NCBI RefSeq assembly: GCF_020443565.1
Contig: NZ_JAIZZN010000009.1
Span: 1 to 64,000, forward strand
DNA length: 64,000 nucleotides
Direction of reading: 5' to 3'
Source of the DNA: Clostridium sp. CS001
GTDB taxonomy: Bacteria > Bacillota > Clostridia > Clostridiales > Clostridiaceae
The position numbers and the translations under genes are program-made. This document shows positions 1 through 8,265 of this stretch, one piece after another (within the stretch, counting starts at the first letter, position 1; the number at the start of each line of letters is the position of its first letter). The notes beneath the pieces were generated by a model. It searched no databases. It was given only the letters and a program-made list of their open reading frames with translations, and was not told the origin of the DNA.

Positions 1-104
1 GATTCCACGTCACCATGGACACCCTTGTCTTAAGCTATGCACTTGGCACTATTAACCCGTGCTAGGGACTTTCACCCTTTAGATTGCGCCCATGCTGGGC
101 GCAC
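1..104 (-). mobile_element. 5' end of a group II intron (partial)
   Basis: Read on the minus strand from position 104 the sequence begins GTGCGCCCAGCATGGGCGCA and continues with GGTGAAAGTCCC, the usual 5' end of bacterial group II introns (domain I start). Only about 104 bases lie in the window; the rest, including any reverse transcriptase, lies beyond the left edge. The 5' boundary falls just after a terminator hairpin and its T-run, the target preference known for group IIC introns. Family assignment rests on sequence memory of the 5' end; the class is inferred from the insertion site. Confidence 0.8.
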
Positions 105-150
105 AATAAAAAATGTAGATAGATTTGTTCACACAATTCTATCTACATTC
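104..150 (-). terminator. Rho-independent terminator, group II intron target
   Basis: An 11-bp perfect stem (113-123 with 138-148, ATGTAGATAGA paired with its complement) is followed on the minus strand by TTTTTTATT and then immediately by the intron 5' end. It would end transcripts of the small membrane-protein gene at 208-492. Confidence 0.8.
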
Positions 151-207
151 ATAAACATATCCACATTATCACCTAGCAAATATTAAAAATTATATATTTA
201 TACAATT

Positions 208-492
208 CTACTTCTTTAATTTAGGTGCAATAAAATCAATAAACAAAGCAGTTACTACTACACTTATGAAACAAGCAAAATTTACAACTAAATATAAGGC
301 TTTTACCATATCTTCGAACCCTTCACCTGGGTTAGTTCTAATCATGTACATATTATATATTCCCGCAACCATAAAAATAACTGCTGGTACATACTTTATA
401 TATTTTTTCTTACCTAAGAACCTGTGAATTAAATAAGTTATAGCGGTTACTGCAGTACATATAGCTGTGATTATCAATACAAATCTTGCCAT
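208..492 (-). CDS. Small hypothetical membrane protein (94 aa)
   Basis: The protein is 94 residues with three hydrophobic stretches (about residues 3-22, 34-50 and 65-88) separated by short basic loops, and a C-terminal APKLKK tail. It is therefore a small integral membrane protein with probably three transmembrane helices. A ribosome site (GGGGAG) precedes the ATG. It lies downstream of cysS on the same strand but is separated from it by the cysS terminator, and it ends in its own terminator. I do not recognise a named family, and no function is proposed. Confidence 0.7.
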   Translation of the reverse strand: MARFVLIITAICTAVTAITYLIHRFLGKKKYIKYVPAVIFMVAGIYNMYMIRTNPGEGFEDMVKALYLVVNFACFISVVVTALFIDFIAPKLKK

Positions 493-558
493 TCTATCAT
501 CTCCCCTTTATTCCTAGTGTACTTTCATATCCCTAAATCACTAGAAAATTCAACTGAA

Positions 559-588
559 ATAAAGCACCTACTCATAGGCGCTTTATTA
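559..588 (-). terminator. Terminator after cysS
   Basis: AAAGCGCCTA and its near-complement TAGGTGCTTT form a hairpin around a short loop just past the cysS stop codon, followed on the minus strand by ATTTC. Confidence 0.6.
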
Positions 589-596
589 ATTAATAC

Positions 597-2003
597 TTAC
601 TTAACTTTCCAAGTTGTTCCTTCCTTAGTATCAAGAAGTTCAATATTCATAGCAATAAATTCATTTCTTATCTCATCTGCTCTTGCCCAGTTCTTACTTT
701 CTCTCGCCTCTGCTCTTTCGATTATAAGTCTGTTTATAAGAGCCTCATCTACATTCGTAGCTTGCTTTGGAGCTTTCATAAGATCTAATGAGAATACCTT
801 ATCAAAATCTTCTATAAGTATAACTTTTTCTTTATTATTAAGCTGTGAATCTTTTAAAACATCAAAGAGTACAGTGAAGGCATTTGCTATATTTAAATCA
901 TCACTGATAAATGATACAAATTCTTCTTTGTATTGTGCGATCTTTTCAGAATTAATTATATCGTCATTATTTACTGATGTTAAAATAACAGCTATTCTTT
1001 CTTTAAGTTTTTTGTAGCCATTTTTAGCATCATTTAAGTTGTCGAAACTAAATAACAACTGTTTTCTATATTTAGATTGAAGGCAGAAGTATCTATAGTC
1101 AAGAGGACTATAACCTTCCTCTTCTAATCTTGATATTGTCAAGAAATCTCCAGTAGACTTTGACATCTTACCATTATCTAATACTAAGAATTCTCCATGC
1201 ATCCAATACTTTACCCATTTATGTCCAAATGCTCCTTCAGATTGGGCTATTTCGTTAGTGTGGTGTATAGCAATATGATCTATTCCTCCACAGTGAATGT
1301 CCAAGTATTCACCAATATATTTAACAGACATTGCAGAACATTCTAAATGCCAACCTGGAAATCCTCTTCCCCAAGGTGATTCCCACTGCATAATTTGATT
1401 AGAAAACTTAGAATTTGTAAACCATAATACAAAATCAAGTGGGTTTTTCTTATTAGGATCTACTTCTATTCTACTTCCTGCTTCAAGTTCCTCTATATTG
1501 ATATTTGCAAGTTTAGTGTAATCTTCAAACTTTTCAATTTCAAAATATACATTTCCATTAGAAACATAAGTATAACCTTTTTCTTCAAGTACCTTTATAA
1601 AATCTATCATTTCTTGTATATGATCTGTGGCTCTACATACAATGGTTGGTCTTTTTATGTTAAGTTTTTTACAATCTTCAAAAAAAGCATCTTCATAAAA
1701 TTTAGCAATTTCCCAAACAGTTTTGTGTTCGCGACTTGCTCCCAGTGCCATCTTATCTTCGCCTTCATCTCCATCTGATTGAAGATGTCCTACATCGGTA
1801 ACATTCATTACATGCTTAACTTTATAATTTACATATTCCAAAGATTTTTTAAGTATATCTTCAAATATATATGTCCTTAAATTTCCTATGTGTGCATAGT
1901 TATAAACTGTAGGTCCACAAGTGTACATGCCTACCTTTCCTTCTTTATAAGGTACAAACTCATCTTTACTTCTTGTCATAGTATTATAAACATAAAAACT
2001 CAA
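597..2003 (-). CDS. cysS: Cysteinyl-tRNA synthetase
   Basis: Charges tRNA-Cys with cysteine in the cytoplasm (class I synthetase). The 468-residue protein has the family's usual length. Visible signatures are [15 protein letters not shown] near residues 27-41 (HIGH-type motif and a zinc-ligand Cys29), a second zinc region with [12 protein letters not shown], and KMSKS in the nucleotide-binding loop. A GTG nine bases further upstream overlaps the ribosome site, so TTG at 2003, eight bases after AAGGAG, is the better start. No T-box motif lies upstream; instead there is a cysteine-rich mini-ORF followed by terminator hairpins, which may control this gene. Confidence 0.95.
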   Translation of the reverse strand: MSFYVYNTMTRSKDEFVPYKEGKVGMYTCGPTVYNYAHIGNLRTYIFEDILKKSLEYVNYKVKHVMNVTDVGHLQSDGDEGEDKMALGASREHKTVWEIAKFYEDAFFEDCKKLNIKRPTIVCRATDHIQEMIDFIKVLEEKGYTYVSNGNVYFEIEKFEDYTKLANINIEELEAGSRIEVDPNKKNPLDFVLWFTNSKFSNQIMQWESPWGRGFPGWHLECSAMSVKYIGEYLDIHCGGIDHIAIHHTNEIAQSEGAFGHKWVKYWMHGEFLVLDNGKMSKSTGDFLTISRLEEEGYSPLDYRYFCLQSKYRKQLLFSFDNLNDAKNGYKKLKERIAVILTSVNNDDIINSEKIAQYKEEFVSFISDDLNIANAFTVLFDVLKDSQLNNKEKVILIEDFDKVFSLDLMKAPKQATNVDEALINRLIIERAEARESKNWARADEIRNEFIAMNIELLDTKEGTTWKVK

Positions 2004-2087
2004 TACACTCACTCCTTCTTAAATAATAAAATAGTATTAACCACTCTATTAAAACTTTTATTAATAATTCAGTCTTTGATGTAAAAA

Positions 2088-2162
2088 TATAAAAAGCTAC
2101 AGTCTTTCTGCAGCTTTAAACTTTAAAGTATAAAGAATCGCAGATTATTTATCTGCGATTAA
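2088..2162 (-). terminator. Two tandem hairpins between a Cys-rich mini-ORF and cysS
   Basis: The first hairpin (2136-2160) is AATCGCAGAT, a 5-nt loop, ATCTGCGATT. The second (2093-2117) is AAAGCTGCAG, a short loop, CTGTAGCTTT, followed on the minus strand by TTTATATTTTT, which makes it a good Rho-independent terminator. They sit between the Cys-rich ORF and cysS, so the second could be either a simple 3' terminator of the mini-ORF or an attenuator read through to reach cysS. Confidence 0.65.
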
Positions 2163-2188
2163 CCATTACAAATTTAAAATTCATTATC

Positions 2189-2272
2189 TTAACAATAATA
2201 TCCGCAGGACCCAATACATATTAAATAAACATTAGATAAAGTTTTACAACAACTGCAACAGCAACTACACAT
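2189..2272 (-). CDS. 27-aa cysteine-rich peptide upstream of cysS
   Basis: This short ORF encodes 27 residues, nine of them cysteine (positions 2, 4, 5, 6, 8, 9, 19, 23 and 27), starting MCSCCCSCC and ending GSCGYYC. It has an ATG start with a G-rich ribosome site (GGGGGG) eight bases before it. It ends about 30 bases before the hairpins in front of cysS. A run of cysteine codons upstream of the cysteinyl-tRNA synthetase gene, with a terminator between, is the arrangement expected for leader-peptide attenuation by charged tRNA-Cys; this is inference. Alternatively it is a stand-alone Cys-rich peptide (metal-binding, or a modified peptide precursor). Similar tiny genes are usually left out of annotations. 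Confidence 0.55.
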   Translation of the reverse strand: MCSCCCSCCKTLSNVYLICIGSCGYYC

Positions 2273-2405
2273 TTTACAGGCCCCCCGTATTCCCTTATTT
2301 AAAAGGTTTATTAATTATATATATAAATTCTAACATACTATTAAAATAATGCAATAAATTATATGAATATTTTTTATTTCTTATTCTACAATTTTTATTT
2401 TATAA

Positions 2406-2445
2406 AAATGAGAGCAAATAAACTAAGGTTTATTTGCTCTCATTT
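2406..2445. terminator. Bidirectional hairpin terminator
   Basis: A 16-bp stem, ATGAGAGCAAATAAAC with its complement, around a 4-nt loop lies directly after the 45-aa ORF at 2458-2595. Confidence 0.75.
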
Positions 2446-2457
2446 CAACTTAATTCT

Positions 2458-2595
2458 TTACTTGTTTGATCTGTCAGCAGATTGTTTTTTAGTTGTAGCA
2501 TTTTTATTTTTTGCAGTTTCTCTAGTTATAGGAGTATCATAGTTACTTTTAACTAACCTAGCAAATTTATTATCTGGTTGGCTATCTTTAGGCAT
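2458..2595 (-). CDS. Small basic hydrophilic protein (45 aa)
   Basis: A 45-residue ORF begins MPKDSQPDNKF and ends QSADRSNK, rich in Lys, Asn, Thr and Ser with no hydrophobic segment. It has a GGGAG ribosome site and a strong terminator directly behind it, so it looks like a single-gene transcription unit. The composition resembles small DNA- or spore-associated proteins, but I recognise no family and assign no function. Confidence 0.6.
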   Translation of the reverse strand: MPKDSQPDNKFARLVKSNYDTPITRETAKNKNATTKKQSADRSNK

Positions 2596-2662
2596 AAAAC
2601 CATCTCCCTTATTTATATGATGCTTATAGGTTTTGCTATTTTAAAAAATATATGCTATTTAG

Positions 2663-2989
2663 TTAAAAATGTTCTCCATTTTCATAGTATTTGCTTTCTT
2701 CAAGCACTGAAAATATTACATCCACATCTTTGTATCCAGCTGAGTGAATATGCTTTGTAATTATTTTTGCCATAGCATCTTGAACTTCTTGACCTCTATC
2801 AAACCAAGCAACCTCTATGATTGGACATGTTTTTACTATTTCACCATCCATAATGAATGTAGAATTAATGCACTCTAAAGTGAAATAATTCTTTGGACAC
2901 TCAAGAAGTTCTTGCATTTCTTGTACCATATCCCCGCTTATCTTGCAAATATCCTTTACTTCCACACCTCGCAGCTTTAATTGTGGCAT
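2663..2989 (-). CDS. DUF1904 (tautomerase-like fold) family protein
   Basis: A 108-residue protein starting MPQLKLRGVEVKDICKIS, with the spacing seen in DUF1904 proteins: an N-terminal MP, then ECPKNYFTLE, and a C-terminal VEVAWFDRGQEVQ.. KIITKHI segment. Members resemble 4-oxalocrotonate tautomerase-type proteins in size and fold, and the Pro after Met would be the candidate base; the biochemical role is not established. The ATG at 2989, nine bases after AAGGAG, is chosen over the in-frame TTG at 2998. Upstream lies a palindromic motif shared with the gene at 49637. Confidence 0.75.
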   Translation of the reverse strand: MPQLKLRGVEVKDICKISGDMVQEMQELLECPKNYFTLECINSTFIMDGEIVKTCPIIEVAWFDRGQEVQDAMAKIITKHIHSAGYKDVDVIFSVLEESKYYENGEHF

Positions 2990-3002
2990 ATTTATCAACT
3001 CC

Positions 3003-3050
3003 TTATAATATCTAGTGTACTACTTGTACACCGATTGATTTCACTTGTTT
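3003..3050 (-). promoter_or_regulatory. Conserved upstream motif with GTGTAC/GTACAC palindrome (copy 1)
   Basis: On the minus strand the region holds GTGTACAAGTAGTACAC, an interrupted palindrome, followed by TAGATATTATAAGGAG and the DUF1904 start. About 50 bases align with the region before the nucleotidyltransferase gene at 49637 (50199-50250). It could be an operator and -10 region shared by the two genes. Confidence 0.45.
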
Positions 3051-3092
3051 CTTAAATATTTTATAACACAAACTAGCTATTTTCTAAGGCCA

Positions 3093-3941
3093 CTACACTT
3101 CACTCTGCCTTATAACTTTTTTGAAGATGTAAGGCGCTCCTACTGTAATCCATAGTCCAATTAAAAAATATCTAAAAAAGTCTGCCACTATGCTAATAGG
3201 GAGAATTCGCTTTAATTCACCTTTTAATATTACAAGAATGCCAAGTCCAAATACTAACTTTAATAGTTGCTTTAGCTTAGTAGCTCTAACATCATATTGC
3301 ACATATTTTGACTCTACCATATACCCAATAAAGAAGGCAAATACTGTTCCTGCTATAGTATAATAGGTTTTTTCCCGGAAAAATATCATCCCAATAAGCA
3401 TAGGCACAACGACTATCATCAATATCCATGTTTTTTGCGTTGCCTCGGCATAATCAAAAATATAATTAGAAATAAATACCCATAGGCTTCCAATTACTAT
3501 TCCGCCGATAACATCTGTTGGCCAATGCACTCCTAGATATAACCTAGAGCATCCTACTAAGATAATTGCTACGATTCCAATTACAAACATCCATCTTTTT
3601 CTTACCTGAATAATGGTAGAAATCCAAAGTGTTGTTGCACCTTGAGTATGTCCACTCGGGAAGGATTGTCCCGTTGCAGTTTCCACCCTTAAAGAGCGTA
3701 TACCAGGTGTTCCTATAGGCCTTTGTACGTTCATTGCATCTTTAATAGCAGAGTTTATAATTGTGCTTGTCAATAGTGCAAAGCCTAATTTATACCCAAA
3801 CTTTTTATTCACACACCAAAACACTATAGCAGCTACAAGAATGTAGAAAGGCTCTTCCCCTGTTATTGTAACTATTTGAAAGACTATATCCCAAAATGGA
3901 GATATCATAGATTGTATAAATTTAATAATTTCTATCTGCAC
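3093..3941 (-). CDS. PAP2-family membrane phosphatase
   Basis: A 282-residue polytopic membrane protein with the three phosphatase signatures in order: KDAMNVQRPIG (KxxxxxxRP), SFPSGHTQG (PSGH) and CSRLYLGVHWPTDV (SRxxxxxHxxxD). Such enzymes dephosphorylate lipid phosphates (phosphatidate or polyprenyl diphosphates) at the membrane. It starts with GTG after GGGGGGAG, fifteen bases behind the lipoprotein gene at 3956, so it is the last gene of the operon with the sensor kinase and regulator. The exact lipid substrate cannot be told from sequence. Confidence 0.88.
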   Translation of the reverse strand: MQIEIIKFIQSMISPFWDIVFQIVTITGEEPFYILVAAIVFWCVNKKFGYKLGFALLTSTIINSAIKDAMNVQRPIGTPGIRSLRVETATGQSFPSGHTQGATTLWISTIIQVRKRWMFVIGIVAIILVGCSRLYLGVHWPTDVIGGIVIGSLWVFISNYIFDYAEATQKTWILMIVVVPMLIGMIFFREKTYYTIAGTVFAFFIGYMVESKYVQYDVRATKLKQLLKLVFGLGILVILKGELKRILPISIVADFFRYFLIGLWITVGAPYIFKKVIRQSEV

Positions 3942-3955
3942 GCTACTCCCCCCCC

Positions 3956-5485
3956 TTATTTGACTTCAAGCTTCTTTACCTCCTCCGACCAAATGCTAAC
4001 ATATTCGTCTAGTGCCCATTGTGCCATAACAGCTACTTCTGAATTTTTAAGTTCAAACTCGCTTATTGGAGTATTTGTTAAAACATTATCCCTTATAGTA
4101 TAAACCAATAACTTTGAATTTGTTAACACCACAGCAATATCCCTATTAGGGGAGGTATATCCATCTATAGCATTTGGAACCTTTTGCTTTATAACCTCCC
4201 AAGATGGAAATAGTGAATCGTAGTTTATTAAGTTTTCAGGTGCCGTTATGGGAACATTAAAGTCAACATAATTAATCTTCTCAGATAAATTTAAATAGTT
4301 TAATCTTCCATGCAATAGCCACTTTCCATTTCTTCTAAAAACTCCAAAGTTCGTTGGTGTAGGAGTATTATTTAATGAACTTCTATCACTCTCTGAAATA
4401 GTTCTTAAGTATGAACTTGCACCAGCATTCAAAGACTCCATGCCCTTTTCACCTAATATTTTTGATGCAACAATTGGAACTTCTGACCCTGCATATATAG
4501 TATCAAGTGGAACTACTTCTAATTCCTTGGATGCATTTGATTTCATTTCACCTATTGCACCATCTTGACGTTCCCTTTCATAACAAACATAATCATTCCC
4601 TACAAAATTAATACTTTTGAAATCATAAAAACCTACCTTTCCCATATATTTAATTTTAATATCTTCCCATTTCTTTTCCTTTCCAATGGGAGCTGCAAGG
4701 AAGGAGTCTACCCCGTAATTATTAGTAATTTCTCTTTTAGTGTCAAGTTTCCAAAATCCAGTTCTTCTTGGAACAAGCAAAAATTGCAGCTCTGATACTT
4801 CCTTAATTGACCCATCATAACTAATCCATAGCGTCCTATATGCTGGCTCTAATATGGGATTATTGCCATTTATGTAAGGTAGTTTGTAATCAACCGCTTT
4901 ATAATACTTTAACCCTAGTAACAGGCCAGATTGGTCTTTTTTCATATATGGTTTTAGCTTAACACCATGTAAATTTTTTTTATTTTTAGTATCTTGAATA
5001 CCCGTTTTGTTTTCATCTGTTTGCTTTGATAGAAAGAAAAATACTCCTTCTTTAATTATTACTATCATGTTATCATCAAGCTTTATAATATCCCTAAAAT
5101 AATTCTTATTTGAAGTGATGGTAATAACCTTAATTTCCTTTTGACTTATACCTAAGCTTTCCATAAAAGATTTATAATTGCTATATAAATATGTACTTGT
5201 ATCCACACTTTTAATCTTAAACTCAGGTTTTTCGCAATTGTCATCTGGTAGAACAACCTTTTGTTCTTGAAAATAAGCTTCTTGCCCAATCAGCTCATTT
5301 GCATCTTCTTCAGTCATTTCAGCCATAGCCGAAAAAGCATACTTTTCTATCTTCCAAGCGCCCTCTATTGGAATTTCTACTCTAGGTGGATTTACTCTGG
5401 TGGTTGTTGATAAATCAATATCATTACAGGCTGTTAAATTCATAAATATTATTAATAAAACAAATAACGATAATATTTTTTTCAT
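3956..5485 (-). CDS. Putative lipoprotein of two-component operon (509 aa)
   Basis: A 509-residue protein with a lipoprotein signal peptide: MKKILSLFVLLIIF then lipobox LTAC, with Cys near residue 20. The remainder is soluble and would sit on the outer face of the membrane. I see no catalytic motif; the long beta-rich sequence with repeated YxxxxWxxxWxS-type segments suggests a beta-propeller-like or substrate-binding body, but this is weak. It follows the sensor kinase by 34 bases and precedes the PAP2 gene by 14, so it is cotranscribed and may feed an envelope signal to the kinase. Confidence 0.7.
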   Translation of the reverse strand: MKKILSLFVLLIIFMNLTACNDIDLSTTTRVNPPRVEIPIEGAWKIEKYAFSAMAEMTEEDANELIGQEAYFQEQKVVLPDDNCEKPEFKIKSVDTSTYLYSNYKSFMESLGISQKEIKVITITSNKNYFRDIIKLDDNMIVIIKEGVFFFLSKQTDENKTGIQDTKNKKNLHGVKLKPYMKKDQSGLLLGLKYYKAVDYKLPYINGNNPILEPAYRTLWISYDGSIKEVSELQFLLVPRRTGFWKLDTKREITNNYGVDSFLAAPIGKEKKWEDIKIKYMGKVGFYDFKSINFVGNDYVCYERERQDGAIGEMKSNASKELEVVPLDTIYAGSEVPIVASKILGEKGMESLNAGASSYLRTISESDRSSLNNTPTPTNFGVFRRNGKWLLHGRLNYLNLSEKINYVDFNVPITAPENLINYDSLFPSWEVIKQKVPNAIDGYTSPNRDIAVVLTNSKLLVYTIRDNVLTNTPISEFELKNSEVAVMAQWALDEYVSIWSEEVKKLEVK

Positions 5486-5519
5486 CTTTTTTCTCCTTAT
5501 TTAGCAAAATAACAAGTTT

Positions 5520-6911
5520 TTATATAGGGAGAATTATAGAAACCTCCGTACCTTCGTTAACTAGACTTCTAATTTCAAGACTTCCCTGATGAAGTTTTAT
5601 AATTTCATCACATATAGAGAGTCCTATACCGTTTTTGGAATTAGCATTTCTCCCCTTAAAAAATCGTTCTTTTACTTTTGGTAATTCATCTTCTTCTATA
5701 CCACATCCTGTATCTATTATTTGAATAATAACATCATTATCTTTAAGATTTACCCTTATACTGATGTTTCCTCCACTTGGCGTAAATTTGAAGGAATTAT
5801 CTAAAATATTTAGTAAAACTTGCTTCAACCTATTTTTATCTACAAATACTCTTGGCAAGTCTTCCTCTAGGTATAGCGTAAGTTTTATATTTCCTTTTAA
5901 GGTTCTTGGCAACGTCTGCGTTTTAATGTTCATTAACATATCCCTTAGGTCAACATAATCCTTTTTTATGGATACCTTTCCTGATGATAATTTAGAGAAA
6001 TCTAGCAAATCCTCAACTAGGAAAGTTAACCTATCAGCTTCTTGCTGTATAATTTCAAGCCCCTCTTTAAGTTCTTCTTCATCTTCCACTTCACTAGAAT
6101 TTAAGATAATAGACCATCCCTTAATTGATGTTAATGGAGTTCTAAGCTCATGTGAAACAGAGGCAATAAATTCATTTTTAAGTCTTTCACTCTTTAATAT
6201 TTCCTCGGTCATATAATTTAATGTTCTTGCTAATTGTCCAAGTTCATCCTCTGAACCTATACTTATTTTCTCATTGAAGTTTCCACTAGCCATCTTCTGC
6301 GCACCTATCATGATTTTTTTTATAGGGTTTGTGATAATATTAGAAATAAAAAAACTTACTATTCCCGATAGTATAATAACAATTCCACCAATAATCAAGA
6401 AAAACCTAGATATTTGGTAAATATCTTCATCAATTCCTTTGATTGAAGTAATAAACCTTAATGCTCCATTTATTTCTCCATTATATAATAATGGATATGC
6501 TACTGTCATAACTCCTTCATTTTCATGTTCTTGTCTATCAATTATGCTCCCAATGTTACCCTCTAGTGCTGATTTAAAATCCTTACTACTTACTATCTCC
6601 TTTGGCATTACACCTAATGAATCCATAATTACAAATCCTTTTAAATCTATAATTTGAACTTCTGCAGTAATATTCTCATAAAATACATCTACATTGTTGG
6701 CTACATTTTCTTTTACACTTGCTGATGATAGGTATGTATTATAAAAGCTGCTAGATAACTTTATCTGATTAGACAAATTTGATTCTAAACTTCTGTAACA
6801 GTATTTTCTAGTAGATGCTATTAAAAATCCTTCTACAATTATAACTGTAATTAATATTACCAATAGATAGCTACCAGCCAGCTTTGTTCTTATAGTTTTC
6901 ACTTTAAACAT
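5520..6911 (-). CDS. Two-component sensor histidine kinase
   Basis: A 463-residue membrane kinase: transmembrane helix about 12-32, extracytoplasmic sensor region 33-168, second helix 172-193, HAMP 194-246, then HisKA with SHELRTPL (phospho-acceptor His254) and a HATPase domain with N box NILDNSFKFTP, DTGCGIEEDELP and NGIGLSICDEII. The layout is that of PhoR/ResE-type kinases. The gene overlaps the regulator's 3' end by eight bases. It phosphorylates the partner encoded just upstream; the signal is unknown, but the lipoprotein and lipid phosphatase in the operon suggest envelope stress or cell-wall antibiotics (inference). Confidence 0.93.
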   Translation of the reverse strand: MFKVKTIRTKLAGSYLLVILITVIIVEGFLIASTRKYCYRSLESNLSNQIKLSSSFYNTYLSSASVKENVANNVDVFYENITAEVQIIDLKGFVIMDSLGVMPKEIVSSKDFKSALEGNIGSIIDRQEHENEGVMTVAYPLLYNGEINGALRFITSIKGIDEDIYQISRFFLIIGGIVIILSGIVSFFISNIITNPIKKIMIGAQKMASGNFNEKISIGSEDELGQLARTLNYMTEEILKSERLKNEFIASVSHELRTPLTSIKGWSIILNSSEVEDEEELKEGLEIIQQEADRLTFLVEDLLDFSKLSSGKVSIKKDYVDLRDMLMNIKTQTLPRTLKGNIKLTLYLEEDLPRVFVDKNRLKQVLLNILDNSFKFTPSGGNISIRVNLKDNDVIIQIIDTGCGIEEDELPKVKERFFKGRNANSKNGIGLSICDEIIKLHQGSLEIRSLVNEGTEVSIILPI

Positions 6912-7590
6912 CACCCCATCTGTATCCTGTCCCCCACACTGTCTCTATATACTTAGGGTTTGATGAATCTTTTTCTATTTTGCTTCTAAGTCTTCTAATA
7001 TTCACATCCACTATTTTAGTGTCCCCTATAAATTCGTATCCCCAAACAACATTTAAAAGTTCATCCCTACTAAGTGCCTTACCTGGGTTTTGAATAAACA
7101 TTTTCATAAGCAAAAATTCTTTTGGAGTTAAGTCTAATTCTACTTCATTTTTAAAAACCTTCTTTGAGTACTTATCTATTCTAAAATCTTTAGAATGAAT
7201 AAAATTTGTTTCTTCTTTGTTTACATGCTTCATTCGCCTTAAAAGTGAATTTATCCGCGCTGTAAGTTCTAGTGGATTAAATGGCTTAACCATATAATCA
7301 TCTGCGCCAAATTCCAATCCCATAATCTTATCCATATCTTGTCCTCTAGCTGTCAATATAATTATTCCAATATTCTCATATTGTTTTTTTAACTTTTCGC
7401 AAAACTTAAATCCATTCATGCCTGGAAGCATAATATCCAATATAACTACATCTGGTGTTTCTTGCAATATTCTTTGCAAACCTTCCTCTGCTGAGGCGGC
7501 TTCAAAAACTTCAAACTTTTCTCTTTTTAAACTTATTTTAATAAACTTTCTAATAGATTCTTCATCTTCTACTATTAATATTTTGCTCAT
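6904..7590 (-). CDS. OmpR/PhoB-family response regulator
   Basis: A 228-residue regulator with a receiver domain at the N-terminus (acidic pair in ILIVEDEES, phospho-acceptor Asp52 in VVILDIMLPG, conserved Lys in DYMVKPFNP) and a C-terminal winged helix (KEFLLMKMFIQNPGKALSRDELL, DTKIVDVNIRRLRSKIE, GTGYRWGD). The ATG at 7590, six bases after GGAAGG, is preferred to an upstream in-frame ATG. First gene of the four-gene operon with kinase, lipoprotein and PAP2 phosphatase, which it may autoregulate. Confidence 0.94.
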   Translation of the reverse strand: MSKILIVEDEESIRKFIKISLKREKFEVFEAASAEEGLQRILQETPDVVILDIMLPGMNGFKFCEKLKKQYENIGIIILTARGQDMDKIMGLEFGADDYMVKPFNPLELTARINSLLRRMKHVNKEETNFIHSKDFRIDKYSKKVFKNEVELDLTPKEFLLMKMFIQNPGKALSRDELLNVVWGYEFIGDTKIVDVNIRRLRSKIEKDSSNPKYIETVWGTGYRWGDV

Positions 7591-7727
7591 ACCGCACCTT
7601 CCCATTTGCATTGATCCTAAATACTAAATACTTATTTATATATAACTAAAATTATATCAAATATTGCTACAAGTTATAAGAGCTTTCTAAAGTATTATAA
7701 CCTAATCTTTAAAATCTAAAAAATAAA

Positions 7728-7760
7728 AAACCAATCTAAGTTAAAGATTGGTTTTTGAAA
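7728..7760 (-). terminator. Terminator after the 100-aa membrane protein
   Basis: CCAATCT and AGATTGG form a stem with flanking A/T runs (AAAAA before, TTTTT after), so it can act in both directions. Confidence 0.7.
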
Positions 7761-7791
7761 TATTATTTATAAAAATACCTATTTAAATAGC

Positions 7792-8094
7792 TTATCCTAA
7801 ATTTTCATAATCCACGTCAATAATAACACTGTCTTCATAATTAATATCAATTGAATCTGAAGTATCTGGGCTACTACTAAACATATCAGCTTGTACCCTA
7901 GTATTTTTCTTTGTGCTTAACTTGTACATAATGTTTTTTGCACCCTTTACTAGTTTAAAACCACCCCACACTAAAACTCCAAATACTGCAATTGCAAACA
8001 ATGCCTTAAAAATAAAAATAGCTATATAAGGTATTGCTATTACTAAAAGAATGAATGTACCAATTGATAAAGCTGATCTTAATAATTTTGACAT
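7792..8094 (-). CDS. Small membrane protein with acidic tail (100 aa)
   Basis: About 100 residues starting MSKLLRSALSIG; two adjacent hydrophobic stretches (about 8-25 and 27-43) form a membrane hairpin, followed by a basic segment and an Asp-rich tail (DTSDSIDINYEDSVIIDVDYENLG). The second ATG (8094) with AAAGGGAAG before it is preferred to the ATG nine codons upstream. It stands alone with its own terminator. No family recognised. Confidence 0.6.
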   Translation of the reverse strand: MSKLLRSALSIGTFILLVIAIPYIAIFIFKALFAIAVFGVLVWGGFKLVKGAKNIMYKLSTKKNTRVQADMFSSSPDTSDSIDINYEDSVIIDVDYENLG

Positions 8095-8265
8095 CGTATT
8101 TCTTCCCTTTGCATATTCCATGATATTATTGTCCTTCTTTCACTTTATATAATTTCTTTTCTAAATAGTAAACTAATTATATCATATAAATTGAATTTAA
8201 TATTAATTATCCTTTAAGAAAGTGTTAATGATTTATTAACTATCACTGCTGATTTTTTTGGATTT

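Noticed and set aside
1-104. Left edge first looked like part of an rRNA
   Set aside because: The minus-strand sequence fits the 5' end of a group II intron and a terminator junction, not rRNA.
517-1017. Open frame on the plus strand inside cysS
   Set aside because: It is antisense to cysS, which has all family motifs, and has no ribosome site of its own.
2012-2200. T-box searched for upstream of cysS
   Set aside because: No GGGTGGTACCGCG-like core is present, only hairpins and the Cys-rich ORF.
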